From Deltaproteobacteria bacterium (GTDB lineage: Bacteria; Desulfobacterota; G020345765), in contig JAUWWP010000026.1 of NCBI GenBank assembly GCA_030616835.1, positions 1 through 15,692 on the forward strand: a stretch of 15,692 bases of DNA, given 5' to 3'. The number at the start of each line of letters is the position of its first letter. The stretch's first letter is position 1. Both the position numbers and the translations under genes were made by a program. The notes under the pieces are model-generated. The model did no database searches, was not told where the DNA came from, and saw nothing but the letters and a program-made list of their open reading frames with translations. Of the stretch, positions 1 to 7,326 are shown in pieces.

Positions 1-200
1 CGATTGGTCACATCGCAGATATAAGTGTGGGTCTCAGCCCCCAGAGCCTTCAGCTCCCCTGCCGTCTTATCCAGCTCTTCCTGCCGCAGGTCCCAAAGAA
101 CAATTCGGGCCCCATCCCGGGCAAACAAGCGGGCGACCTCTCGCCCCATTCCCAGAGCCCCACCAGTAATCAAAACAATCTTTCCTTTTATCTCACTCAT
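1..200 (-). CDS. Short-chain dehydrogenase/reductase, N-terminal part (cut by window edge)
   Basis: The first 66 codons of an SDR-family NAD(P)-dependent oxidoreductase are present; the rest lies beyond the left edge. The protein opens with MSEIKGKIVLITGG, and the nucleotide-binding glycine motif TGGALGMG follows at about residues 12-19. The stretch VLWDLRQEELDKTAGELK and a later CDVTN match the early beta-alpha-beta units of classical SDRs. The VLWD segment resembles the HSD17B11/RDH10-type group, but no substrate can be given. The start ATG (198-200) is preceded by AAGGAGG with a 6-nt spacer. It is the last visible gene of the minus-strand series that begins near 6224, 107 bp beyond the stop of the pyruvyl transferase-like gene, so it may belong to the same transcript. 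The catalytic Tyr-Lys pair lies outside the window and cannot be checked. Confidence 0.85.
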   Translation of the reverse strand, partial: MSEIKGKIVLITGGALGMGREVARLFARDGARIVLWDLRQEELDKTAGELKALGAETHTYICDVTN

Positions 201-307
201 TTCTAACCTCCTTAAAGATTTTCTTGCTCAATTATCATTGAGAGGTGTTTCAAGAAATTTCGCCGGAGAGTCTACAGTATTGTTAATCTCAGGAATTACT
301 CCCCCTC

Positions 308-1750
308 TCATCCCCCCATATCCTTGACGATCTGGCTTAATTCAGGAGACAGGGGAGGAAGGTAGTCCAGCCAATCGGTCGGTTGAGACGGAAGTGGGAA
401 CTGCGGGAAGTTTTCTTTTATGAATCCACGAAATGTGGCTCCCATATTGGCCATTAACTTCAAATAATTCGGGATCGTTTGCCTAATTTCTTTACTCACC
501 TTTTCTCTATTTTCCCATATCTTCTCCATCCCCGCCAGTAGCTTCTCCCCTAACCCACTCTCGTCAACTTCAAAATAATAATCCCTAAGATGCCCACTTT
601 CCTCCAGGAGGTTACGCAGTCTTTCATCCATTGAGACTGCCAGGGAAGGAACTCCTGCGGGCATCGAAAGCACGCGCGCATGATAACGGGAAGTAATCAA
701 CATAGAAAGAGACCTTAAAATCGCAGTTATCTGGTAACCGTCATAGGTCATGGAATCAAAAATCTGAGCCGGCGTCTTCAACGCTTTCTGTAGCGATAAG
801 CAAGCATTAGCAGAATAACCAATAAAATCGTTAAAATCCATTCCGATAATAATAACCTGAGCATTATGAGCTCGGGCGAATTCATCTACGGAGGAGGCGA
901 TACCGGTTATGTAATTATCGAAGTCCCTTCTTCTTTCCTTAGAGGTTGTGTAAAAATAGTACTTCTCGTAATGATAATCTCTCAGTTTTCTTCTTGCCGG
1001 GAGAGTCATTAAATTGACTAAGTTCGGTCTAACCGGCCAAAAAAATGGATTAATTGGTGCCACCCCGATTATTGGTCTCTTTCCATCCCACCCTGCCTTT
1101 TCCTTAAGTTCCTTCTCCGCCCACTCTTTTGTAGTAGGGGGAAAAAGCCAGGCGGTATCGGTGCCGATTTCTCCTTTAAGTCCCATACTTCTTATGATCT
1201 CGAGGGAAGGCTTGGTTCGGGCAATAAAATATGTTTGGGTGCAAAGTTTCCGGGCAAGTTTGTAAACGAAGGGATCCATATCCCCGGCTTCCGAGCCGTA
1301 AGCAATGCAGGGTTTGCCCTGTTCTCTCATCACCCCGGCAGCCTCAATGAAAAATAGGGTAAGTGCATTGGCGAACTTACTCTTCAGGCAGCTCCCCTCC
1401 GAAAGCGCCGCTAAGTGATAGGATGAGCATTGCTTCAAAAGCGGCATAAAGTAAACCGAGCTGAACTCTACTAGTTCGGCGTTGGTAGGAGGCTGGTAAT
1501 AAACTTCGCTGTTCTTGATGTTCAAAGTCATAATCCCGATCTCTATATTCTCTTTACCTAAAATATGATTAAATTGATCTACCATCGGAACAACACGAAC
1601 ATCGGCCCCGGTATTCCTCTTTCCATTATAACCAACCAGGAGGATCCTTAGTTTCTCCCCCGGTTGCCATACCTCGAACGAAACCCTTTTTGATCCTTTA
1701 ACCACTAAATTAACTATTGATGCTGCTAATCGATCCATGTTAAAACTCAT
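308..1750 (-). CDS. Polysaccharide pyruvyl transferase family protein
   Basis: A 480-residue protein related to the polysaccharide pyruvyl transferase family (WcaK/CsaB-like, GT-B-like fold). Members usually transfer pyruvate from PEP to sugars of cell-surface polymers. The N-terminal glycine-rich turn reads LLVGYNGKRNTGADVRV (about residues 37-53), the counterpart of the family's GYxGxxNxGD. The C-terminal half has ITSRYHARVLSMPAGVPSLA, the counterpart of the conserved RxHxxxxAxxxGxP donor-site region. It is longer than typical members (about 350-400 residues). The frame extends to an ATG at 1774, but I prefer ATG 1750 because GGAGGT sits 6 nt upstream of it. No signal peptide or membrane segment is visible. 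It is oddly placed beside SDR and CoA-type genes. The family is fairly clear; the substrate, and whether the reaction is pyruvyl transfer at all, is unknown. Confidence 0.75.
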   Translation of the reverse strand: MSFNMDRLAASIVNLVVKGSKRVSFEVWQPGEKLRILLVGYNGKRNTGADVRVVPMVDQFNHILGKENIEIGIMTLNIKNSEVYYQPPTNAELVEFSSVYFMPLLKQCSSYHLAALSEGSCLKSKFANALTLFFIEAAGVMREQGKPCIAYGSEAGDMDPFVYKLARKLCTQTYFIARTKPSLEIIRSMGLKGEIGTDTAWLFPPTTKEWAEKELKEKAGWDGKRPIIGVAPINPFFWPVRPNLVNLMTLPARRKLRDYHYEKYYFYTTSKERRRDFDNYITGIASSVDEFARAHNAQVIIIGMDFNDFIGYSANACLSLQKALKTPAQIFDSMTYDGYQITAILRSLSMLITSRYHARVLSMPAGVPSLAVSMDERLRNLLEESGHLRDYYFEVDESGLGEKLLAGMEKIWENREKVSKEIRQTIPNYLKLMANMGATFRGFIKENFPQFPLPSQPTDWLDYLPPLSPELSQIVKDMGG

Positions 1751-1816
1751 AATGCTACCTCCTTCTTCATTCATTTACCTTTGTTATTATAATCTTTTAT
1801 GCCCTGGATTACAACC

Positions 1817-2596
1817 CTAACCCGACATACTGAGCCCTCCGGATACGCTCAGTACCTGCCCGGTAATGTAGCGTGACCCATCCATAGCAAAGAAAGCTAC
1901 CGCATACGCAATATCCTCTGGCTGAGCAAACCTCCTCAATGGTATAGACCTTTCAATGGCCTCCAGGATTTTCTTTCCCCTCTCCTCCTTCATCATATCA
2001 TCCAATAAAGGGGTTTTAGTAGGGCCTGGTGAGATGCAATTGACTGTAATTCCATATCTTGCAGTTTCCCTGGCTATCGATTTGGTAAAGGCAATTATCC
2101 CCCCCTTGGTTCCAGAGTAAACTGCCTCCCCGGAGGAGCCTACCCTTCCGGCATCGGATGAGATATTTATTATCCTCCCTCCCCCCCGGTTTATCATTAC
2201 CTCAAGCACAGCCTTGGTACATATAACCGGGCCCAAATAGTTTATTTTTATAATCTTCTCCCAGAAATTCAGGTCGGTTTCCATAAATGGGACTATCCTA
2301 TCCCATCCGGCATTATTTACCAGAATATCAACTTTCCCAAATTTCTCTAATACCGTCTCAACGCCTTTCTTGACCTTAGCCTCATCTGTGATATCCACCA
2401 GAAGCGAAAGGGCATTCACACCATGGACCTTAACCCCCTCCGCAGTCTTTTGAGCCTCTTCGGGCTTTACATCAAAAATAGCTACATCAGCACCCAGAGA
2501 GCCGAAGGTCTCGCAAATAGCCCTTCCTATCCCACTGGCCCCTCCAGATATAATTGATTTTTTAGATTTTAGATTGTATATTTGTCGAGTAGGCAT
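1817..2596 (-). CDS. SDR dehydrogenase, BadH-like (2-hydroxycyclohexanecarboxyl-CoA dehydrogenase type)
   Basis: A classical SDR of 259 residues. It has a glycine motif SGGASGIG (17-24, Ser in place of the usual Thr), Asp42 at the end of beta-2 (favours NAD over NADP), NNAG at 94-97, and the tetrad Asn119, Ser147, Tyr160, Lys164. Stretches such as NNAGWD, DAGRVGSSGEAVY and the C-terminal ITGQVLSVSGGL closely recall BadH of Rhodopseudomonas palustris, which oxidises 2-hydroxycyclohexanecarboxyl-CoA to the 2-keto form. This similarity is from memory, not a search; a FabG-like or other 3-hydroxyacyl-CoA dehydrogenase role is the alternative. The frame is open to a TTG at 2605, but ATG 2596 lies 9 nt from GGAGG and is preferred. 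The neighbour upstream in transcription is a BadI/MenB-type crotonase, which fits a shared CoA pathway. The 104 bp between them hold two GC-rich palindromes. Confidence 0.8.
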   Translation of the reverse strand: MPTRQIYNLKSKKSIISGGASGIGRAICETFGSLGADVAIFDVKPEEAQKTAEGVKVHGVNALSLLVDITDEAKVKKGVETVLEKFGKVDILVNNAGWDRIVPFMETDLNFWEKIIKINYLGPVICTKAVLEVMINRGGGRIINISSDAGRVGSSGEAVYSGTKGGIIAFTKSIARETARYGITVNCISPGPTKTPLLDDMMKEERGKKILEAIERSIPLRRFAQPEDIAYAVAFFAMDGSRYITGQVLSVSGGLSMSG

Positions 2597-2616
2597 CTTC
2601 AACAACCTCCTTTCCC

Positions 2617-2638
2617 CCCCCCGATGCCCATCGGGGGG
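2617..2638. repeat. GC-rich palindrome, copy 1
   Basis: A perfect palindrome: arms CCCCCCGATG and CATCGGGGGG around a 2-nt loop. It lies just upstream of the ribosome binding site of the BadH-like gene. A second copy follows 40 bp away, and a related one with the same CCGATG/CATCGG core lies at 11584-11603. It looks like an interspersed extragenic palindrome. It has no U-run and is not a standard terminator, although the hairpin could affect mRNA processing between the two genes. Confidence 0.85.
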
Positions 2639-2656
2639 TTAACGCCACTAAATCCC

Positions 2657-2678
2657 CCCCCCGATGGGCATCGGGGGG
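2657..2678. repeat. GC-rich palindrome, copy 2
   Basis: Same 10-bp arms as the copy at 2617-2638, with loop GG instead of CC. The two copies are direct repeats 40 bp apart and fill most of the gap between the crotonase and SDR genes. Their runs of six to nine C or G residues are also a place where assembly or sequencing errors are likely. Confidence 0.85.
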
Positions 2679-2700
2679 AGTTAGGGGGGATTTTCATACT

Positions 2701-3486
2701 TTACTCCCGGTATTTTGAAAAATCGGGCTTACGCTTCTCAAGAAATGAACTCATCCCTTCCCTGAACTCCTCAGTAGCATAGACCTGATTCAAGAGTTCC
2801 ATGCCATGGGTATAGGAGGGATATAGAGCATCGGATTCAAAGTTAAGGGAGAGCTTTGCAATTCTCAGGGACTGAGGGCTGAGCTCCATTATTCTCTTGC
2901 ACCAGTTCTCTATCTCTTTTTCAAAATCCTTCTCGGAAACTACCTTATTTATCCATCCCATCCCCTCTGCCTCCGGTGCCTTATACCTCTGGCAGAGAAA
3001 GATTATCTCCCTGGCCTTTTTATCTCCCACAAGCCTGGGAAGCATCTGAGTTCCAGCCATAATTGGTATGCTTCCTACTGTGGGACCTACCTGACCAAAT
3101 TGGCTTTTTTCAGTAGCAATAGTAAGGTCACAAGCCAAATTTAGTTCATTTCCTCCTCCCAAGCAATATCCATTGACCGCGGCGATTATTGGTTTGGAAA
3201 GACCTCTCATTAGCCGCAATAGCCTTAACATCTTGGTCAAGAAAGGCCTTCCCGTTTTAGGGGTAAGATCCCTCATCTCCTCAACATCGCCACCGGTCGA
3301 GAAGGCTTTATCTCCCGAGCCTCTGAAAACCACAACCCCGATAGTATCATCATCATCCACATCCTCAAAGGCCTGGGTCAATTCCTCCAGGGTCTTAGAC
3401 CTGAAGCTATTGTATTTCTGCGGCCGATTAATAGTTATCGTGGCTACCCCCTCCTTCTTTGCTAAAATTATATCTTCGTAGTCCAT
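2701..3486 (-). CDS. Enoyl-CoA hydratase/isomerase (crotonase) family, BadI/MenB-like
   Basis: A crotonase-fold acyl-CoA enzyme of 261 residues, the usual family length. The first oxyanion-hole element is FSTGGD (62-67) and the second is GYCLGGGNEL (106-115). FGQVGP (130-135) and the C-terminal KRKPDFSKY resemble BadI (2-ketocyclohexanecarboxyl-CoA hydrolase) and MenB more than ordinary enoyl-CoA hydratases, which have Glu in the FGxPE position. However, BadI and MenB carry an Asp just after this stretch (GSxD), and here the residues are GSIP. The expected catalytic Asp is therefore absent and the reaction is uncertain. The ATG at 3484-3486 has AAAGGAGG 5 nt upstream. It is 36 bp from the stop of the preceding FAD oxidoreductase, which suggests one operon. 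Family assignment is strong; the hydrolase call is a hypothesis supported by the adjacent BadH-like SDR. Confidence 0.8.
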   Translation of the reverse strand: MDYEDIILAKKEGVATITINRPQKYNSFRSKTLEELTQAFEDVDDDDTIGVVVFRGSGDKAFSTGGDVEEMRDLTPKTGRPFLTKMLRLLRLMRGLSKPIIAAVNGYCLGGGNELNLACDLTIATEKSQFGQVGPTVGSIPIMAGTQMLPRLVGDKKAREIIFLCQRYKAPEAEGMGWINKVVSEKDFEKEIENWCKRIMELSPQSLRIAKLSLNFESDALYPSYTHGMELLNQVYATEEFREGMSSFLEKRKPDFSKYRE

Positions 3487-3522
3487 ACGGGCCTCCTTTC
3501 CTCAGGGAACAATTCTTGAGCT

Positions 3523-4824
3523 CTAACCATATCTTTCCTCGATTCTCTCCACGCACAGCCGGGCAGAGGTAACTGCCAGATCTCCGCCCGCACCTTCCAC
3601 ACCTAAGCAGTCACCCGCCAGGAACAAACCTTCAATCCCGGGAACCTCAGGTTTTGGACGCTTTGCCCGGTATTGATTACAGTTAAGCTCCACGCCGTCA
3701 ATAATCGGTAAGAACAGGGGTCTTCGCCATTCAATATTGCGGTCTTTTCGGGGAAACATCTCGGAGATTGTGGCTTCCAGGTGGGCAAGAATTGCCTTTG
3801 CCTTAAACTTATCTTTCGCCTCTTCCGGTGAAGTCAAGGCAGTAAAGGTCATTAGTTGCCTGCCGGGAGGTGCAACCGATGGATCGATATTGGAGGTTAT
3901 TAGACCAAATATAAATGGCTCTCCCGGCAAAAGGATGATCCCGCTAACCTCAGTAATCTTCTCTTTTAAACCGTAGTCAATCGAGATTCCCGAGACGGGG
4001 GTAAGACCCATCAGCATCTCCCGAGGCCTTGCACTTACCAGGTTTTCCTCAAGAATACGGAAGAGCTGCTGGCAGGGAAAGGCACAGATCACCTGCTCGG
4101 CCTTGATGTTTTTTGACCCAACCTGGAGCCCACTTACTCTACCATTGGTTACATTTATTTTCCGGATTCTCTCTCCAGTAGTGATGCGCCCCCCAAAGCT
4201 CATTATTATCTTAGCCAATTTTTCGTGGACGACCCCGAATCCCCCAATTGGATAGCCTGAAGGTTGCCCCCCCAGGGCTACTCCTCGAATAATAAAGTCA
4301 AAAAGCTCTCCGGCAGAGGCCCGCTCCAAAAATGGGCAGACAATTCCCATTGCTGCCATCCGCAGAAAATTTTCTAATCTTGGGCTTGCCTTTATCTCTT
4401 GCAGCCATTCCTGGATGGATTTACCCATGTTCTGCTCGACAATGGTGTCCTTTTCCTGCAGAAGCCTGAAAATTTTGGGCAGATCACTCTCATCCAGGAT
4501 ACCTCTTTCTCTGAGCTTAGTAGGGTCTCGAGGAAGTTCGTGAAACTGCTGGCCTTCCCACCAGAGTATTTCTGGTTCTTTTAACAGGATGAGATCCAGT
4601 TGCTCCCCCAATTCAGCTAAGGTTGTGGGGATATAGCCTTTCGAACCGTTACGGATCAGATGGCATCCGTAATCGACCGTATACCCGTCTTTGTGCCAGC
4701 TTCTGGCTCTTCCTCCGATTTCTTTCGCCTTTTCATAAAGTTCGACGTGGTAACCTTTTTTGGCTAACATCGCCGCCGAGAATAACCCGGAGGTGCCCGC
4801 ACCTATGATAACAACATCGGCCAT
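3523..4824 (-). CDS. NAD(P)/FAD-dependent oxidoreductase, phytoene-desaturase/amine-oxidase superfamily
   Basis: A 433-residue flavoprotein. The N-terminal Rossmann motif GAGTSGL (8-14) is followed by Glu31 (binds the FAD ribose) and the GGRA motif (37-40) typical of the amine-oxidase/phytoene desaturase superfamily. The C-terminal segment GLFLAGDCLGVEGAGG (from about residue 397) is the second FAD-contact motif, where the AGD aspartate normally contacts the FAD. The sequence resembles COG1233-type dehydrogenases, which desaturate or oxidise hydrophobic substrates; nothing here indicates carotenoid synthesis. Its ATG lies 5 bp beyond the stop of the upstream flavoprotein gene, and its AAGGA site falls inside that gene's last codons, so translation is probably coupled. 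Two unrelated flavoproteins in tandem suggest consecutive oxidation steps. Substrate unknown. Confidence 0.8.
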   Translation of the reverse strand: MADVVIIGAGTSGLFSAAMLAKKGYHVELYEKAKEIGGRARSWHKDGYTVDYGCHLIRNGSKGYIPTTLAELGEQLDLILLKEPEILWWEGQQFHELPRDPTKLRERGILDESDLPKIFRLLQEKDTIVEQNMGKSIQEWLQEIKASPRLENFLRMAAMGIVCPFLERASAGELFDFIIRGVALGGQPSGYPIGGFGVVHEKLAKIIMSFGGRITTGERIRKINVTNGRVSGLQVGSKNIKAEQVICAFPCQQLFRILEENLVSARPREMLMGLTPVSGISIDYGLKEKITEVSGIILLPGEPFIFGLITSNIDPSVAPPGRQLMTFTALTSPEEAKDKFKAKAILAHLEATISEMFPRKDRNIEWRRPLFLPIIDGVELNCNQYRAKRPKPEVPGIEGLFLAGDCLGVEGAGGDLAVTSARLCVERIEERYG

Positions 4825-4829
4825 TGGGT

Positions 4830-6224
4830 TTAATCCTTCGGTTTCTTAAACCGTTGTGCCCGGTAATAATCCCGATCTGCTCTCGAGGTTAGCGACTTCG
4901 AGGCAGCTCTGTCCTGGTAGATATAGAATCCCTTGATCGCTTCGTACGTTACCTTACGCATTAAACTGCTCCTCATCCAGCGTTCCATGCGGTATTTCGT
5001 CCGGTATTTCTGGAAGAACAACCCATCCCACTCGCTCTTTTTCTCAAAGTAGAGATTGCGGATGAGCGCACCGCTGTAGCTGGCACCTGCCACGCCGTGG
5101 CCGCTGTAGCCCAGGGAAAACAAGATGTTGTTGTGCTTTCCGGTCCGGCCGAAGGTGGGGATCCAATCAGGATTCATGAAAACCGGTCCACCCCATTGAT
5201 GGGTAATCTTGATCCCCTTAAGCTGAGGGAAAAACTGAAGCAGATCCCGCTGGGCCACTTGAAAGGCATAAGCATCCTGGTCGTGGTTGAGGTTGTCGTT
5301 GTAAAAATAAAGGGCATCACCTCCGCCCATGGCGATCCGGTTGTCAGCCGTCAGCCGAAAGTAGTTAATCATCCTGAGAGAAGTTTCGATCCCTTCCCTA
5401 CCCTTCCAGCCAATGGACTCATACTGCTCTTCCGTCAGGGGCTCAGTTAAAACGATGTAGGTAAAGACCGGAACCCCGAATTCTCGAAACCGCCTGTCTA
5501 ACTGGGTAATGTAAGCATTGGTTCCAAGGACCATGGCCTTCGCATTGACGGTTCCGCTCGCGGTTCGGATCTTGATCCTCTCTCCTTCCTCGTAACCGAG
5601 CACCTCCGTCATCTCGTAAACATCCACGCCGAGATCCTCCACTACCCGCTTCATCTCTCGGCAAAGCTTGGCCGGGTTGAGGATGGCGCAGTGCTTGTCG
5701 TAGCAGGCCCCATAAAAAGCCTCGGTGTGAAACCGCTTGTGGAGCTCCTCCTGATCCAGAAAGACCGCCTCGGTTCCCAGACTATTATAGGTTTTAACAT
5801 ATTCTTTCATCTTTTCGATATGAGCCGGATTGAGCGCCATGGTCATCAGCCCGTTTTTCTCATAATCGCATTTGAGCTCATAGTTTTTGACCATGAAGTC
5901 AACATGATCGACCGCTGCCCGCTGGTATTTGTGGGCAAGCCGGGCCGCTTCCAGACCTCCGGCAAACTCGATTAGATCCATGGCGTTCTCTGCCAGTAAG
6001 GTCATGCAGAAACCACCGTTACGACCGCTGGCCCCATAGCCGATGACCTCCTTTTCCAGTAACGCTATCTTCAGAGTGGAATCTTCCTTTTTCAGAAAGT
6101 AGGCTGCGGAAAGCCCGGTGAATCCCCCCCCGATGATCACCACATCCACCTCTTGGTCCGATGCCACTGATTCGTTAGGCTTGTATTCTTCGTCCAACCA
6201 GAAGCTTTTTTCTCGGAATGACAT
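4830..6224 (-). CDS. FAD-dependent oxidoreductase, DAO family (PuuB/OrdL-like)
   Basis: A 464-residue D-amino-acid-oxidase-type flavoprotein. After the N-terminal SFWLDEEYKPN come the Rossmann motif GGGFTGLS (32-39) and the GASGRNGGF segment (from about 61) that is characteristic of gamma-glutamylputrescine oxidase/OrdL-like enzymes. GLMTMAL, WGGPVFMNPDWIPTFG and the C-terminal GYSGHGVAGASYSG are the usual FAD-contact and substrate-lid stretches. Family members oxidise primary or secondary amines or amino acids with release of H2O2 or transfer to quinones. The C-terminus runs about 40 basic residues past the core. The frame opens at 6254, but ATG 6222-6224 is preferred: AAGGAG lies 9 nt before it. 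It is the first gene of the minus-strand series, behind the promoter-like site at 6269-6297. No puu-type neighbours are present, so putrescine as substrate is not supported. Confidence 0.8.
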   Translation of the reverse strand: MSFREKSFWLDEEYKPNESVASDQEVDVVIIGGGFTGLSAAYFLKKEDSTLKIALLEKEVIGYGASGRNGGFCMTLLAENAMDLIEFAGGLEAARLAHKYQRAAVDHVDFMVKNYELKCDYEKNGLMTMALNPAHIEKMKEYVKTYNSLGTEAVFLDQEELHKRFHTEAFYGACYDKHCAILNPAKLCREMKRVVEDLGVDVYEMTEVLGYEEGERIKIRTASGTVNAKAMVLGTNAYITQLDRRFREFGVPVFTYIVLTEPLTEEQYESIGWKGREGIETSLRMINYFRLTADNRIAMGGGDALYFYNDNLNHDQDAYAFQVAQRDLLQFFPQLKGIKITHQWGGPVFMNPDWIPTFGRTGKHNNILFSLGYSGHGVAGASYSGALIRNLYFEKKSEWDGLFFQKYRTKYRMERWMRSSLMRKVTYEAIKGFYIYQDRAASKSLTSRADRDYYRAQRFKKPKD

Positions 6225-6268
6225 AATTTTCATCTCCTTTATTGTCCTGACCATATAGTATAATCCTA

Positions 6269-6297
6269 TTTTTACTAAGATAAGAACCGCTTGTCAA
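6269..6297 (-). promoter_or_regulatory. Sigma70-like promoter for the minus-strand gene series
   Basis: Reading the minus strand, TTGACA (6297-6292) is followed after 17 nt by TAAAAA (6274-6269). Transcription would start near 6262, about 40 nt before the start codon of the DAO-family gene. The -35 is perfect; the -10 matches 4 of 6. It is back to back with the plus-strand promoter at 6313-6340. Confidence 0.5.
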
Positions 6298-6312
6298 GAA
6301 AAAGAAAAGTTA

Positions 6313-6340
6313 TTGACTTTGAGAAATTCGATGTTAAAAT
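6313..6340 (+). promoter_or_regulatory. Sigma70-like promoter upstream of the DUF6485-like gene
   Basis: TTGACT (6313-6318), a 16-nt spacer and TAAAAT (6335-6340). The predicted transcript would begin near 6347 and carry the inverted-repeat element 6358-6459 in its leader before the small cysteine-rich gene. Confidence 0.5.
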
Positions 6341-6357
6341 AATTTATAGCTCAGTAA

Positions 6358-6459
6358 ACCCCGTTAGAAACTCACCCCGCAGGAGACCCACCACATTATA
6401 CCAACTGTCTAACGGGGGCAAGGGTTTTTCGGGGCTCACACGGGGCTTTCTAACGGGGT
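6358..6459. repeat. Inverted-repeat element with 13-bp perfect ends (MITE-like or leader hairpin)
   Basis: ACCCCGTTAGAAA (6358-6370) and TTTCTAACGGGGT (6447-6459) are perfect reverse complements bounding 102 bp. A third partial copy, CTAACGGGG, lies inside at 6409-6417 in the orientation of the right end, so alternative foldings are possible. No open frame lies between the ends. It could be a small non-autonomous mobile element or a regulatory hairpin in the leader of the next gene. Confidence 0.6.
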
Positions 6460-6485
6460 AAAATCTCAGATGAAGGAGAATCCTT

Positions 6486-6698
6486 ATGCGAGAATGTAAT
6501 ACCAAAGAAAATAAAGCAAAATGTAACTGCTCTTATGAACCATGTAGTAGAAAGGATATTTGCTGCGAGTGCATGAGGTATCATTGGCGGGCGGGTGAAC
6601 TTCCCGCCTGTTTCTTCCCTGATGATGTAGAGAAGACATATAATCGCTCGATTGAGAATTTCATTAAAACTTACCAACAAAGAGGGCAATGGTGGTAA
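6486..6698 (+). CDS. Small cysteine-rich protein, DUF6485-like
   Basis: A 70-residue protein with eight cysteines (4, 13, 15, 20, 26, 27, 29, 42). The pattern CNCSYEPC...CCEC...ELPACFFP, with a C-terminal PDDVEKTYNRSIENF, matches what I recall of the DUF6485 family. That family is common in uncultured and anaerobic bacteria and has no assigned role. The closely spaced cysteines suggest binding of zinc or an iron-sulfur centre. No signal peptide is seen, so it is probably cytoplasmic. The start is well supported: GAAGGAG ends 7 nt before the ATG. It stands alone behind its own promoter-like site and the inverted-repeat element, 65 bp before the response regulator. Being a real gene is likely; the metal binding is inferred. 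Confidence 0.75.
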   Translation: MRECNTKENKAKCNCSYEPCSRKDICCECMRYHWRAGELPACFFPDDVEKTYNRSIENFIKTYQQRGQWW

Positions 6699-6763
6699 GT
6701 ATAAAACGATGGTGGGGATCCTCCGAGTTAATAAGTATAGGGGATTAATTAAAGGAGATTATT

Positions 6764-7138
6764 ATGGCAGGAGAAAAAATTTTGGTGGTAGATGATTCAG
6801 AGCTTATCCGCGCAGCCTTTGAGGAGAAACTTGGTGAGGTTGGATACCAGGTTGTAAGGGCATCAAATGGGGAGGAAGCGATAGAAGCGGCGAAAAAAGA
6901 GCAGTTCGATTTAGCCTATGTTGATTTAGTAATGCCTGGCATGGACGGGATAGAGACCTGCAAAGCCATCGTTGAGATCAGCCCGAAAACCAAGGTAGTG
7001 CTTATCTCTGGCTATCCAGACAGAGTGGAAGAGCGGGGGAAAGATTTCATCAGCGCGGGGGGAGAAGATATATTTCTGCTTAAACCATTTTCAAAAGAAA
7101 AATTAGTAGAAACAACCAGAGAACTTTTAAAAGCATGA
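6764..7138 (+). CDS. Single-domain response regulator (CheY-like REC)
   Basis: A 124-residue receiver domain without an output domain. The acidic pair Asp10-Asp11, the phospho-acceptor Asp54 (in VDLVMPGMDG), Ser82 at the Thr/Ser switch position and Lys107 (LLKPF) are all present, so it should be phosphorylatable. AAAGGAG lies 6 nt before the ATG. The stop overlaps the ATG of a 57-codon frame that encodes the end of a GGDEF domain, and an HD-GYP frame follows. A plausible history is that this REC was joined to a GGDEF/HD-GYP protein by loss of the middle of the GGDEF domain; today it would be made as a separate regulator. No histidine kinase is intact in the window, so its partner is unknown. 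Confidence 0.9.
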   Translation: MAGEKILVVDDSELIRAAFEEKLGEVGYQVVRASNGEEAIEAAKKEQFDLAYVDLVMPGMDGIETCKAIVEISPKTKVVLISGYPDRVEERGKDFISAGGEDIFLLKPFSKEKLVETTRELLKA

Positions 7139-7308
7139 TTAAACGTAAACCACTAAAGTTAATAAAAGTTGCTCTGGCAAAAAAGGGTGAGATTGCAAAA
7201 TTGGTTGATACATGTTATAATGATGAAAATCCATTAATTCCAATGAGTATGTCCATAGGGGTAGCGACATCTCAGGATGTTGAAAAAGAAAATGCCTATG
7301 ACATATAA
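7135..7308 (+). pseudogene. Remnant of a GGDEF domain (C-terminal part only)
   Basis: A 57-codon frame that starts in an ATGA overlap with the response regulator stop. Residues IPMSMSIGVATSQDVEK match the end of diguanylate cyclase domains (consensus IPLSxSIGVAT). The GGDEF active-site motif and the rest of the domain are missing. The frame ends at tandem TAA TAA (7306-7311). Directly after these stops, in the same frame, come RADDKMYERKL codons, which is the usual last helix of a GGDEF domain (ADxxMYxxK). The remnant, the stops and the HD-GYP frame therefore form one broken gene. Catalytic activity is excluded by the missing motif. Translation of this short piece through the overlap is possible but probably meaningless. 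Confidence 0.75.
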
Positions 7309-7326
7309 TAAAGAGCGGATGATAAG

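Noticed and set aside
2601..2700. CRISPR-like repetition (two GC-rich repeats with a spacer)
   Set aside because: Only two units, each a self-contained palindrome, and a related copy occurs alone elsewhere; no array.
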